From: Faecalibacterium sp. I3-3-89
Lineage (GTDB): Bacteria; Bacillota; Clostridia; Oscillospirales; Ruminococcaceae
Direction: 5' to 3'
Assembly (NCBI RefSeq): GCF_023347275.1
Contig: NZ_CP094468.1
Span: 1,674,001-1,738,000, forward strand
Length of the DNA stretch: 64,000 nt
Below, piece by piece: positions 51,311 through 60,628 of the stretch. Position 1 is the stretch's first letter. Each line of letters opens with the position of its first letter. The notes beneath the pieces were generated by a model that saw only the letters and a list, made by a program, of their open reading frames with translations, did no database searches and was not told the DNA's origin. A program made the translations under genes and the position numbers.

Positions 51311-52213
51311 TTACAGATCACTGAACAGGTCAGCCTTGTACACACCGTTCTCCAGCATCTTTTTAAAGCTATCCTTTACGGCCGCAACATCTTCATGGTA
51401 GGTCATGCCGTACCAGGTGTCGTTGGTCTTCAGAACCTTCACAGACATCTTGCCCTGCTCCAGCAGTTCACCGATGAAGATTGGGATCAGATACTCGGCT
51501 TTCTGAGGATTGCTCGGTACTTCTTTCTCGAAGAACTCCTTGAAGCCCTCTTCCAGTACATCTAAAAATTCCGGAGTCAATCCCCACATGTTCATGGAAA
51601 CCAGAGAATTTACATTCACAGCCACGCCATCTGCTTCTGCCCCAGTTGCAGTTTTTACAATATTCTTGGTTTCCACAACCTCAGTCAAATTGTTCTGGTC
51701 GTCCATCTTGCAAACACCACGGGTTACACCACCATTATCGGACAGAGTATTCTTCAGCACGAAGCCAGCCATACAGGACTTTCCGCCATTCACCAGATAC
51801 TCATGGACAGCCTTAAAGCCCTCCTTGCCGTAGTAATCGTCTGCATTGATCACAATAAACGGTGTATCAAGAACTTTCTTTGCAGCAAGCACAGCCTGAC
51901 CGGTTCCCCATGGCTTTGTACGGCCTTCCGGCAGAGTTCCCGGAATGTCGTTGATATCCTGGAAAGCATAGTCTACCGTTACATTGTGAGAGGAACAAAT
52001 GGATGCAATACGATCACCGATGACCTCCTTGAACTCCTTCTCGATATCCTTACGGATGATAAAGACTACATGATTGAAGCCTGCCTCAATTGCGTCATGG
52101 ATCGAGTAATCTATGATGATGTGATTAGAAGTATCCACCGGCTCCAACTGCTTGATTCCTGTTCCGAAGCGGCTACCGATACCAGCAGCCATGATAAGTA
52201 ATGTTGTATTCAT
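51311..52213 (-). CDS. Sugar-phosphate nucleotidyltransferase, cassette C
   Basis: 300 residues with all motifs of the cassette B enzyme (LLIMAAGIGSRFGTGIKQLE; PWGTGQAVLAAKKVLDTPFI; VINADDYYGKEGFKAVHEYL). Differences are scattered, e.g. GVCKMDDQNN for GICKMDKQNN. It would produce an activated sugar for the polysaccharide operon. The upstream leader (52301-52374) is separated by 90 bases that contain a repeated CATAGTTTTTT unit, and no strong SD is visible at the ATG, so translation may be modest. Confidence 0.88.
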   Translation of the reverse strand: MNTTLLIMAAGIGSRFGTGIKQLEPVDTSNHIIIDYSIHDAIEAGFNHVVFIIRKDIEKEFKEVIGDRIASICSSHNVTVDYAFQDINDIPGTLPEGRTKPWGTGQAVLAAKKVLDTPFIVINADDYYGKEGFKAVHEYLVNGGKSCMAGFVLKNTLSDNGGVTRGVCKMDDQNNLTEVVETKNIVKTATGAEADGVAVNVNSLVSMNMWGLTPEFLDVLEEGFKEFFEKEVPSNPQKAEYLIPIFIGELLEQGKMSVKVLKTNDTWYGMTYHEDVAAVKDSFKKMLENGVYKADLFSDL

Positions 52214-52300
52214 AGTTTTTTCATAGTTTTTTCATACCTTTTTCTGACAATATTCTTTTACTATAAGTTTCGTTTTTCACATCTCAGCCGATCAAAATGG

Positions 52301-52374
52301 ATCGTTGCCTGCTGCTCACCACGAAGAGGTGTGTGATTATCCGAGCAACTACCGTGTGAACTCTCACACGGCTT
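52301..52374 (-). promoter_or_regulatory. Conserved structured leader, copy 4
   Basis: Minus strand: hairpin CCGTGTGA-GAGT-TCACACGG replaces the GGGAGC hairpin, then GTTGCTCGGATAATCACACA, CACCTCTTCGTGGTG and GAGCAGCAGGCAACGATC. It starts five bases after the rfbC stop and leads into the cassette C nucleotidyltransferase. Confidence 0.65.
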
Positions 52375-52379
52375 TTTAA

Positions 52380-52937
52380 TCAAAACTTAAAGGTATCCTT
52401 CAGTCCCAGCCACTTCTGGTCTTTATCACTCAAGTTCAGCGCAGTTCCATCTTCCAGAGTGTAGCCCTCTGCACTTGCACTTCCCTTGTATTCGCCCTTC
52501 AGCTGCGGCCACTCGATGCCGATTTCAGGATCGTTCCAAGCCATGCCGCCCTCATCGTTCGGATGCCAGAAGTCGTTGACTTTGTAGCAAAACTCTGCTT
52601 CATTACTCAGAACCAGGAATCCATGCGCAAAACCTTCCGGGATGAGAAACTGCTTCTTGTTCTCGGCCGACAGGGTAACACCATACCATTTGCCGTAGGT
52701 CGTAGAATCACTTCTCAGGTCAACAGCAACATCGAACACTGTGCCGCGCACGGCGCGCACCAACTTGCACTGCGGATACTGCTTTTGGAAATGCAGACCG
52801 CGCAGCACGCCCTTCGTGGACATAGACTGATTATCCTGTACGAAGTGAATATCGATGCCGGCTTCCTTCATATCTTTTTCGTTGTAGGTTTCCATGAAAT
52901 AGCCACGTGCATCACCATGAACAGCAGGCTCAATCAC
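52380..52937 (-). CDS. rfbC: dTDP-4-dehydrorhamnose 3,5-epimerase, 5'-truncated
   Basis: 185 residues from a GTG at 52937. Catalytic His and Asp are present (VLRGLHFQKQYPQCKLVRAV with the active-site His; FDVAVDLRSDSTTYGKW; FAHGFLVLSNEAEFCYKV). Reading further upstream, IKVEKNVGDIEGLCVIEPAV is in frame but runs into a stop exactly where the recombinase remnant starts, so the native first three codons and the SD are lost. GAGGGG six bases before the GTG may by chance allow a start about 20 residues short. No other dTDP-rhamnose genes are in the window. Confidence 0.8.
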   Translation of the reverse strand: MIEPAVHGDARGYFMETYNEKDMKEAGIDIHFVQDNQSMSTKGVLRGLHFQKQYPQCKLVRAVRGTVFDVAVDLRSDSTTYGKWYGVTLSAENKKQFLIPEGFAHGFLVLSNEAEFCYKVNDFWHPNDEGGMAWNDPEIGIEWPQLKGEYKGSASAEGYTLEDGTALNLSDKDQKWLGLKDTFKF

Positions 52938-52979
52938 GCAAAGCCCCTCAATGTCACCTACATTTTTCTCAACTTTAAT

Positions 52980-54009
52980 TCAAGGGTCATCAAAACGTGC
53001 TATCGCGCTGTACCTGAACGAACACGGCGTACCGAGCCCCTCGGCTTACAAGGTACAAAAGGGCTTGCCTGTTTCGACAAGAGGGTATGACGATCCTATG
53101 TGGGGAGTCCGCATGATCCACTCCATTCTTACCAATCCGACCTACACCGGGGATTTAGCCCAAGGCCGAAGCCGGGTGAAAAGCTACAAGGTACACCAGA
53201 TTGAAGCTGTTCCACGCGAGGAATGGGTGGAAGTGGCTGGAACGCATGAGGCCATTATCGACTATGAAACTTTCGACAAGGTACAGGCTCTCTTACAGCG
53301 TGATACCCGTACTTCCCCGAAAGGCCGTGAGGTACATTTATTCAGCGGCTTTCTGAAATGTGCCGATTGCGGGCGGGCCATTACCCGATGCGTTGGCAAG
53401 AACAACAATGTATATTATTCTTGCTCAACCTACAAGAACCGTTCCCGGACAGCCTGCACCATGCACTCAATCAAGCATGAACGGCTGGAGGCTGCTGTTT
53501 TGTTCGCTGTACAGCATCAGGTACATTTGGCTGTTTCCTACTCGGAAATCGTCACGCAGATCAATTCCGCTCCAATCAAAAAAAGCCAGTCTTACCGACT
53601 GGACGATCTGATAGCTGCAAAAGAGAGGGAACTGACAAAGATAACACGCTACAAGCAATCTCTTTATCAGGACTGGAAAGACGGTGAAATCACCCAGCAG
53701 GAATACCGGGATATGAAGGCTGACTATGAACGGCAGACTTCTGATATTTCCGCGGTGCTTACCCGGCTGAACACTGAACGCGCAGAACTGGCAAACGGTG
53801 TGGACAACGAGCATCCTGCACTGGTAGCCTTTATGAAGTATCAGAACATTGAAGCCCTCAACCGTGAAATCTTGGTTGAACTTGTGGACTATATCAAGGT
53901 CTATGAAAACGGCAATATCAGCGTGAAATTCAAATTTGCTGACGAGCTCCGCAAGATTGCCGAGTACATTGAAATCAACACTACGGAAGATACCGCAGTA
54001 GCGGGCTAA
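52980..54009 (+). pseudogene. Large serine recombinase, C-terminal remnant
   Basis: Begins in the recombinase domain at SSKRAIALYLNEHGVPSPSA; the whole catalytic domain is absent. It keeps the zinc ribbon FLKCADCGRAI with YYSCSTYKNRSRTAC and the coiled coil (ERELTKITRYKQSLYQDWKD). An open frame continues upstream to 52951 through rfbC-derived DNA. The junction at 52978-52980 removed the start of rfbC and the front of this gene in one event. The 100 bases after its stop (54010-54111) contain no gene and may include the old element end. Confidence 0.85.
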
Positions 54010-54111
54010 CCCCCGCTACAAACCTCTTTGACAGTGTGTTTTCCTAATAGGCGCTAATCATATTCTTTGGACAAGTTTTTGATTAGTATCTCCCTTTTAT
54101 GAAGGGTATTC

Positions 54112-55647
54112 TTAATCTCTTTTTATTTTTGTAAGCACCCACTCCTTTGCCATCTTGAATTTCAAGCTCTTGCAATATGCAACCCAAAGTAAAATGTTTG
54201 GAAGAATACAACAAATGATTCCTCTTATAAACAAATTCAGCACCGTGTATTCGCCAATAAAAGTCGTAACTTTAAACGTAACTATTGCTGAGATTATTGT
54301 AACTACAGCATAACTCAAATTATCAATAAAATACCTAGAGATTTTTTCTTCTGTAAAATAATGTTTAAATAGGACCTGTGCTCCGAATCCGAAATTGATC
54401 AAAACCAGCGGAATAATTGTAGCAAGGACAATGCCATAAACACCCCAAAGTTGAACCAAAAGGTAATTCAATATAATGTTTGCAACGGTCTCACATATTG
54501 CGCGCGATCTATTTTCCCACCATAATCCTGCCGCGGATGTATACGTTGTTCTAATATCGCACATTTTTAAAGCATAAAAATAGATTGAAAAGAGGGCTGG
54601 AGCCAAAAGAGGCAGCATCAATTCTTCACCGACCCACAAAACCATAAAGTTTTGATAGAGAGAAAATAGCGTAACAGTTGCCCAGCTTGAAATCCACATA
54701 TATATAAAATTAAAAACTGTAAAATCGTTATAATTCTTCTTTTTTGATTCCGCAGCAATGCTATTTCCTATTCCACCTATCATGGCACTTGTGATTACAT
54801 TCATTACTCCTACGATAGCATTCACAATATAGTAGTAATTATTATAAACAGTAGTCATCGTCAAACTAATAAACGCTGAAACAAATATGCTATCAAATGA
54901 ATTCCGCGTCATAAAGCATATTTTTGAAACCATTAAACCTGATACCTGTTTTTTGATTTCTTTTTTGTCTTCCGATGTTATCTTTCCTTTGCATCTAAGC
55001 TGTGGAAATTTTTTATCCACAATTCTTGCATTAAGAATGTTATTCGTAATAGTTAAAATCAGCATAGTTGCAACATAAAAATAATACACATAAATGCTTT
55101 TCCAAACTATCAAAAGAATTAACTGAATAACATTTGTCAATCCTGTTGTTATCGTATCATTCAACGATATGTAATCATTTCTTTGAAATGCCTCAAGAAC
55201 TGATTTTTTATACGCCATAAACCAATAACTAGAAACAGTATTAAACAGGTACATGGCAAACAATATATAAATATTGAGTTCATCCGGACATTCTCCATTA
55301 ATTAATCTCGGCAGAAATGGCATTAAAACCACTCCACCAATTAAGACAGCGGTTCCAATTACCCGATAAATTGACCGATAGTAATTTAGAAGTGCGCAAA
55401 TTTTTGCTTGCTGATTTTTGGCGATAGGCTCATACATGCTAAAAACAACAGCGCTACTAAACCCTAACTCCGCCACACTTAATACAGATAAGATTGAACT
55501 AAATAGACTGTTCAAGCCTAAGTATTCTGCTCCAAGACTGTATATAAATGCCGTTCTAACTAAAAAAGGTAAAAGTAGAACAATAATCTTATTTATAAAT
55601 CCCATCACCATATTTCTTGCTGCGTTTTTTGTTCGATTTATTTTCAC
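54112..55647 (-). CDS. wzx: Wzx-type polysaccharide flippase
   Basis: 511 residues with about 12-14 TM helices, MATE/MVF superfamily, polysaccharide-transport branch. N-terminus RTKNAARNMVMGFINKIIVL and LGAEYLGLNSLFSSILSVLS are typical of Gram-positive Wzx proteins, as is LNYYRSIYRVIGTAVLIGGV. It would move the lipid-linked repeat unit across the membrane. This gene and those upstream to 58.6 kb are clearly AT-richer than the cassettes, consistent with horizontal exchange of the serotype core. Confidence 0.9.
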   Translation of the reverse strand: MKINRTKNAARNMVMGFINKIIVLLLPFLVRTAFIYSLGAEYLGLNSLFSSILSVLSVAELGFSSAVVFSMYEPIAKNQQAKICALLNYYRSIYRVIGTAVLIGGVVLMPFLPRLINGECPDELNIYILFAMYLFNTVSSYWFMAYKKSVLEAFQRNDYISLNDTITTGLTNVIQLILLIVWKSIYVYYFYVATMLILTITNNILNARIVDKKFPQLRCKGKITSEDKKEIKKQVSGLMVSKICFMTRNSFDSIFVSAFISLTMTTVYNNYYYIVNAIVGVMNVITSAMIGGIGNSIAAESKKKNYNDFTVFNFIYMWISSWATVTLFSLYQNFMVLWVGEELMLPLLAPALFSIYFYALKMCDIRTTYTSAAGLWWENRSRAICETVANIILNYLLVQLWGVYGIVLATIIPLVLINFGFGAQVLFKHYFTEEKISRYFIDNLSYAVVTIISAIVTFKVTTFIGEYTVLNLFIRGIICCILPNILLWVAYCKSLKFKMAKEWVLTKIKRD

Positions 55648-55697
55648 CTTTTATACTCCTTAATATGGAAACTTACTATACTCTCCCCTAGATTTCG

Positions 55698-56798
55698 CTA
55701 TTCAATTATTTGCTTCAAAAAATCATATGACTCTTTACGTTTCATATTTATAACAGAATTAATTTTTTCGTAATTCCATTCATATCCTAGCATTTCTTCT
55801 ATTGTTACACCTTCCTTGTTAAACAAATCATACAAACCAAGTTCTCTTAGAAAGCTTCCTGCCTTGTCCATAATAAAATTTGTCTTAAAGAAAGCAAATC
55901 TTTTCTTAAAAATCAACGAAAACGTTAATCCATGATATGTCGTTGTAGCAATAGTAGTCGCATTTTTAAATAAAGCAATCCACTCAAGCGGGGAAAGCTG
56001 GTATTGTTTTAGAAGGATTTCGCACCATTCATAATTGTCATTATTACAATCGAGGCAAATCAACTTCAAATCATGTGACTGCGCATACTCTATTATCTGA
56101 TCAATTGCTCTTTTACTGAAATCCTGACCATATACAATCATATAATCCTTGTAATCAATTTCTGGAATTGCTTTGTCTTCATTAAAATTCCAAAGCCATG
56201 TCGGATCTAAAACAATTGTCGGCCGCTCTCCGGTTATTTCCTCGACAATATCCGCTGAGTTTTCATCTCTTACTGATATCTTTTTCATTTTCTTAATACC
56301 GTCGATAACATACTGAGGGTATTTGCTATTTCTTTTTATTGTACCAAAGCTAGCTGCATACGCACTAATATTAGTTGCCTTAATATTGTTTCCAAACAAA
56401 TAAGAATCATGATCAAATAAATCAAATGAATAATCCCAGACAATATCGCTTCCCAAAATCACAGTATTGAATTCAGTATTGCTTAAGTCATTCGACGACA
56501 AATTTTCGGTATGCGGAATCACTTTATATGCATCTAAAAAATTTTTCTTTCTTAGATTATACGGCGAATTTTTATTAAGATAAGAAGGTAATTTTCTATA
56601 AAAACTTCTTCCAAAAACACCTACTGGTGGTAATTTTGCGTAATAGCTATTATAGTGTTTCTTGTTTAAATAAGCTATTTGGCGAACATCTCTTTGTTCA
56701 TCTATTGCTGCTATTGCTTTTTGCAGCGCATATGCCTGAGCAAAAGTTCCATAATTAGGAACATTCCAAAATGTTAATATGCCGACATCATATTTCAT
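55698..56798 (-). CDS. Polysaccharide pyruvyl transferase family protein
   Basis: 366 residues. VGILTFWNVPNYGTFAQAYA is the N-terminal N-Y-G-x-x-L/F-Q-A-Y-A motif, VILGSDIVWDYS the central motif, ISAYAASFGTIKR and ISVRDENSADIVEEITGERP with VLDPTWLW the second half, and TTTYHGLTFSLIFKKRFAFF the conserved H-G element. It matches PF04230, which adds pyruvate ketals or acts as a related transferase on surface glycans. It lies between wzx and wzy. Confidence 0.9.
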   Translation of the reverse strand: MKYDVGILTFWNVPNYGTFAQAYALQKAIAAIDEQRDVRQIAYLNKKHYNSYYAKLPPVGVFGRSFYRKLPSYLNKNSPYNLRKKNFLDAYKVIPHTENLSSNDLSNTEFNTVILGSDIVWDYSFDLFDHDSYLFGNNIKATNISAYAASFGTIKRNSKYPQYVIDGIKKMKKISVRDENSADIVEEITGERPTIVLDPTWLWNFNEDKAIPEIDYKDYMIVYGQDFSKRAIDQIIEYAQSHDLKLICLDCNNDNYEWCEILLKQYQLSPLEWIALFKNATTIATTTYHGLTFSLIFKKRFAFFKTNFIMDKAGSFLRELGLYDLFNKEGVTIEEMLGYEWNYEKINSVINMKRKESYDFLKQIIE

Positions 56799-56838
56799 TC
56801 TTCATTTCCTTCCTCTCTTTTATCTATCTCTATTTGGC

Positions 56839-58026
56839 TCATCTCTCTAGCACATCGCTCATAGTATACAGCTCTACATTATTTAAGTAGCACGGTAATA
56901 TGAACAGCATATACATTTGCGGATATTGGTATACTTCTGTTATGCTAATTACACAAAAAATAAACAAACATATTGTTGCTACTTGTCCCATTCTTTTATT
57001 ATCACAACTTCTACATCCCCAAAATGCCATAACAATTGCCGCAATATATGCTACCAAACCAATAATTCCAGACATTAAACCAATCTGCAGAAATTGGTTA
57101 TGGCAGTGCGTTGCACCTCTCCAAATAAAACCGCTTTCTGTTCGACCAAGTAATCCAATCACAGCATCTGTATAGAGAATTCCATAGCCTAACAAAGGTT
57201 TATTTCCAATTGCTTTAATAGAATTATCCCATATTTCCAATCGATTTGTAAAAGTCATATCTTTTCCTAGCATTCCTACAATAATAGGCTCTAGAAAATC
57301 CGAATTTCGCAAATAAACGATCGAAACGAACAATACTATTGCCACAATTAAACATCTAAATGGAGTCATAACCTTACGAATAATTGGAATTACCAACCAC
57401 AATAAGAAAATAACAACTCCTACCAAACCCGTTGATGATCCTTTGATAAACTGGGTCACAATGGTTGCACAAATAAGAAAATAACTTCTTTTTTTATCTC
57501 CTGTAAGTTCACAATAGAGTATTGCTATTAAAAATGCTGGTATCGCCCATACTACAAAGTAATGATCAGAGCCCAAAAACCATTCCTGCGTTTTCCCATA
57601 AGCAGATATAGTTCTTGTAAAAAATCCATCTGGCTTCATTATCACTGTAACCAGATTTATATATGTACATAACTCTAAATGTAGCATCATGCTTTTGATC
57701 AGCAAAAACATTCGATTTTTTTCAGCACAATAATTAATAAAAATCGCTGCATACACTATTAAGATTGCATTGTCTACTGCATTTCTCATACTTCCAGAAT
57801 TAATAGCAGTACTAATAAAAATAATTATTTCTAATAAAATCATGCACTGCGTTACCAAATGAATCTTTATTTTATTCTTTATGGTTTCCAACAATACATA
57901 TACAAAAGTGACTATAGAAAGGATCGAATAAAATGAACTCGTAACCGGAAAGAAATCCATTGATAGTGGTTTAAATAATGGAAGTGTTAATGCAAAAAAT
58001 AGAGCGCTATCTTTTCTTATTTTCAT
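56839..58026 (-). CDS. wzy: Wzy-like polymerase (O-antigen ligase family)
   Basis: 395 residues from the ATG at 58026 (AAGG upstream), with 10-11 TM helices. TFTNRLEIWDNSIKAIGNKP followed by LLGYG and GATHCHNQFLQIGLMSGIIG is the Wzy_C/O-antigen ligase periplasmic-loop pattern (R...W...G-Y-G...H-N). It would polymerise repeat units outside the membrane. Overlaps or abuts the acetyltransferase gene upstream. AT-rich. Confidence 0.88.
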   Translation of the reverse strand: MKIRKDSALFFALTLPLFKPLSMDFFPVTSSFYSILSIVTFVYVLLETIKNKIKIHLVTQCMILLEIIIFISTAINSGSMRNAVDNAILIVYAAIFINYCAEKNRMFLLIKSMMLHLELCTYINLVTVIMKPDGFFTRTISAYGKTQEWFLGSDHYFVVWAIPAFLIAILYCELTGDKKRSYFLICATIVTQFIKGSSTGLVGVVIFLLWLVIPIIRKVMTPFRCLIVAIVLFVSIVYLRNSDFLEPIIVGMLGKDMTFTNRLEIWDNSIKAIGNKPLLGYGILYTDAVIGLLGRTESGFIWRGATHCHNQFLQIGLMSGIIGLVAYIAAIVMAFWGCRSCDNKRMGQVATICLFIFCVISITEVYQYPQMYMLFILPCYLNNVELYTMSDVLER

Positions 58027-58027
58027 A

Positions 58028-58627
58028 CTATACCTTATCACTTCCCAAACTCCTAACTACTCTTGCTGGCGCACCAACCGCAACACTTTCGGCTGGCACA
58101 TCATGAGTTACTACTGAATTGGCTCCAATTATCGCACCATCACCAATCGACACTCCTGGCATAATGCAAACATTTGTACCTGTCCACACATTTCTACCTA
58201 TGTTTACTGGTCCTTTACTATACAGTTCTCTATTGCTAGGCAGAATCCTTAACTCTTCAACACTTTCATTCTTTCCGTGGCTATTATCAGTAATAAACGT
58301 TCCTCTGCCCAATAAAGTCCCATCTCCGATTGTCACTTTATTCGCACATGTGATTACACAATTATTTGTGACCGTAACTTTATCTCCAATAATTAGGTTC
58401 GGCCTCTGACTTCTTTTTCTCCCATTATAGCTTTCCCAAGCCCACAAAGAAATATTGTCACCGCCAACAAAATTATTTCCTATAGTGATATCTTCTGGCC
58501 CTACAATTGAAAAATTTAACCCAATTTTGCAATTTTCTCCTATTGATTTGAATTTTCTCTTCATCTGAGCCCATTCAACGATTTTTATAATTCTACTAGG
58601 ATGAATAATATATTTTAATATTTCCAT
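58028..58627 (-). CDS. LbH acetyltransferase (CatB/LacA/Wzc-type)
   Basis: 199 residues from the ATG at 58627. The left-handed beta-helix hexapeptide repeats run from residue 30 on ([80 protein letters not shown]), with SHGKNE holding the likely catalytic His. It would acetylate a sugar in the repeat unit. Ends APARVVRSLGS. Confidence 0.9.
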   Translation of the reverse strand: MEILKYIIHPSRIIKIVEWAQMKRKFKSIGENCKIGLNFSIVGPEDITIGNNFVGGDNISLWAWESYNGRKRSQRPNLIIGDKVTVTNNCVITCANKVTIGDGTLLGRGTFITDNSHGKNESVEELRILPSNRELYSKGPVNIGRNVWTGTNVCIMPGVSIGDGAIIGANSVVTHDVPAESVAVGAPARVVRSLGSDKV

Positions 58628-58656
58628 ACACACCTGTCCCTTTCAGGATTAAAATA

Positions 58657-60594
58657 TTAATTCAACAACACTGTATAAAAAGTTCTCTCGTTTTTAGATA
58701 ACTCTATATTCCACGCAAGTTTCTGTGGAAGTTTTCCAATTTCAGTCATACATGCTTCGTTATACGGATAATTTCCCACTCTAGAAAGCAAAAACATATC
58801 ACCGTCACACTTTTGACTCTTCATCAGTACATCATCATCTACGCCATTAATTTTGCAAGTCATAAATGCCGCATCAATGAAGAAATATAATGTGTAAGTA
58901 CCATATTTTTTATAGTATTCTCTAAAAATCGCATCCATTGTTCTTACAAACAAACCATTCTTTTTCGATGCAATAAAAAATCCAGACCAGGAACAAGCGA
59001 ACCCCTTATAGTTTAAAAATTCTCTACTACTTGCAAATTCAAGTGTATTAAATGACTGATTCTCTCCAAGTCTCCCAATCAAATCGTAGTTATTCACAAA
59101 AAAGATAGTTGCATCAATCCACATGCCACCGTTATTCTTTAACAGATTAAATCTAAGAATATCTGAAAAAGTCTGTACTGATATTTTTCCGGTTTCAAAC
59201 CCTTCTAACACCATCGGATCAATATCTGTATAGTTTTTATAGTTATCTTTTGAAATCCGTATTACATTAAAACCACTATAATTGTCTTCAACCGACTTTA
59301 TGCATTTTTTCACAACACTTGGTGCCTTTTCGAATCCATCCCACCAGAACACAAAAATATTCTTCTCTACAGTTTCCTGTTCAGGCTTTAACTTCAAGTC
59401 ACTTATAATCGAAGAAATCCTAGAATCCATCTCTGGCATTAGTGCATTTATATCTGTGAATGCTGTTCTACGTTGCTTTCTGAATTTTGCTAAATATATT
59501 CCCTTTTTTAATCCAACACGGTTGCAGTCTCGAATAAACGTCTTTGATTCTCTTGCATAATTGCGGATATTTTTCAGTCCAGTCACACAATTATTCATTG
59601 CGAAGAGGTATATGGATGAAAACGGGCAGTACAATCTCATTGCAAGCGATACCTTTTGCCTTGAACTTGATGTCGTGTGGAAAATATACTTTAAAGCCGC
59701 TGCATATACGTCATCATTTTTCAAAGTTCTATACAGTTCCCTAAATTTATCAAGGTTATTATTTAAGCCGGTATAAAGAGATTCAATCAGGAAGAAATAT
59801 AATACCAATGCGTTATTAACTTTTCCTCCGTTATCCGTTAATATCTCCGCATATGTTGTATACGCTTTATTTGCTTTTTTCAAATACCCACTGATGTCTT
59901 TGCTTTTCATCATCGAGTTCTGATTTCCAATATTGTAGTAATACGAATTAACGCCTTGAATGCTTTTTCCCTTTTTACTTTGCATCAACACCAAGAAAGT
60001 AAAAATCGTATCCTCTCCTAATGTTATCCCCTTACATTGTTCAAATGTCTCTATCGCCGTTTTTACCGTCTCAGCCTTATACAACTTATTCCACCGTGCA
60101 AAGAAAACTTGTTGTGAAACTCTTCCGCTCTTCTCAGAGTACAAATAAGTATCTCTCAATTCCCTAAGGGCGTTACCTTCATAGACAACCGTATTGCTAA
60201 TAAAATACGGATTTAAGCTACCGCAGTTATCATAATAAAATCCACTGGCCAGAAAATCATAATCCTGATCTAGTTCATCTATAAATCGTGAAATAAAATC
60301 TTTTCCTACACGATCATCTGGATCCAAGAAAGCGATATAGCGTCCACGCGATGCTTGAATTCCTGCAATCGTTGCATCAACCAAACCTCCATTTTTTTTA
60401 TCAACGCAACATATTCTTTTATCGACTTTACTGTAGTTTTCAATAATCTCCTTGCTGCTATCTGTTGATCCATCATTAACAAGTATAATTTCGATATTTT
60501 TGTATGACTGCTCCATCAAACAGGGAATACTCGTGTGTAAATACCTTTCCTGATTATATATGGGAACAACTATTGACACTAAGACATCCTTCAT
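58657..60594 (-). CDS. Bifunctional glycosyltransferase, GT2 fused to GT32-like capsular domain
   Basis: 645 residues from the ATG at 60594, with AGGAGGAG seven bases upstream. Residues 5-110 are GT2: VSIVVPIYNQERYLHTSIPC, ILVNDGSTDSSKEI and IAFLDPDDRVGKDF (DxD). After a helical linker the C-terminal part (from about 420) is a GT32/Caps_synth domain: NIFVFWWDGFEKAPSVVKKC, TFSDILRFNLLKNNGGMWID (the D-x-x-R...G-G-x-x-x-D motif). Two sugar transfers may be coupled in one polypeptide. Confidence 0.9.
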   Translation of the reverse strand: MKDVLVSIVVPIYNQERYLHTSIPCLMEQSYKNIEIILVNDGSTDSSKEIIENYSKVDKRICCVDKKNGGLVDATIAGIQASRGRYIAFLDPDDRVGKDFISRFIDELDQDYDFLASGFYYDNCGSLNPYFISNTVVYEGNALRELRDTYLYSEKSGRVSQQVFFARWNKLYKAETVKTAIETFEQCKGITLGEDTIFTFLVLMQSKKGKSIQGVNSYYYNIGNQNSMMKSKDISGYLKKANKAYTTYAEILTDNGGKVNNALVLYFFLIESLYTGLNNNLDKFRELYRTLKNDDVYAAALKYIFHTTSSSRQKVSLAMRLYCPFSSIYLFAMNNCVTGLKNIRNYARESKTFIRDCNRVGLKKGIYLAKFRKQRRTAFTDINALMPEMDSRISSIISDLKLKPEQETVEKNIFVFWWDGFEKAPSVVKKCIKSVEDNYSGFNVIRISKDNYKNYTDIDPMVLEGFETGKISVQTFSDILRFNLLKNNGGMWIDATIFFVNNYDLIGRLGENQSFNTLEFASSREFLNYKGFACSWSGFFIASKKNGLFVRTMDAIFREYYKKYGTYTLYFFIDAAFMTCKINGVDDDVLMKSQKCDGDMFLLSRVGNYPYNEACMTEIGKLPQKLAWNIELSKNERTFYTVLLN

Positions 60595-60628
60595 TTCACT
60601 TTCTCCTCCTGTTTGTAGCGTAATCATT

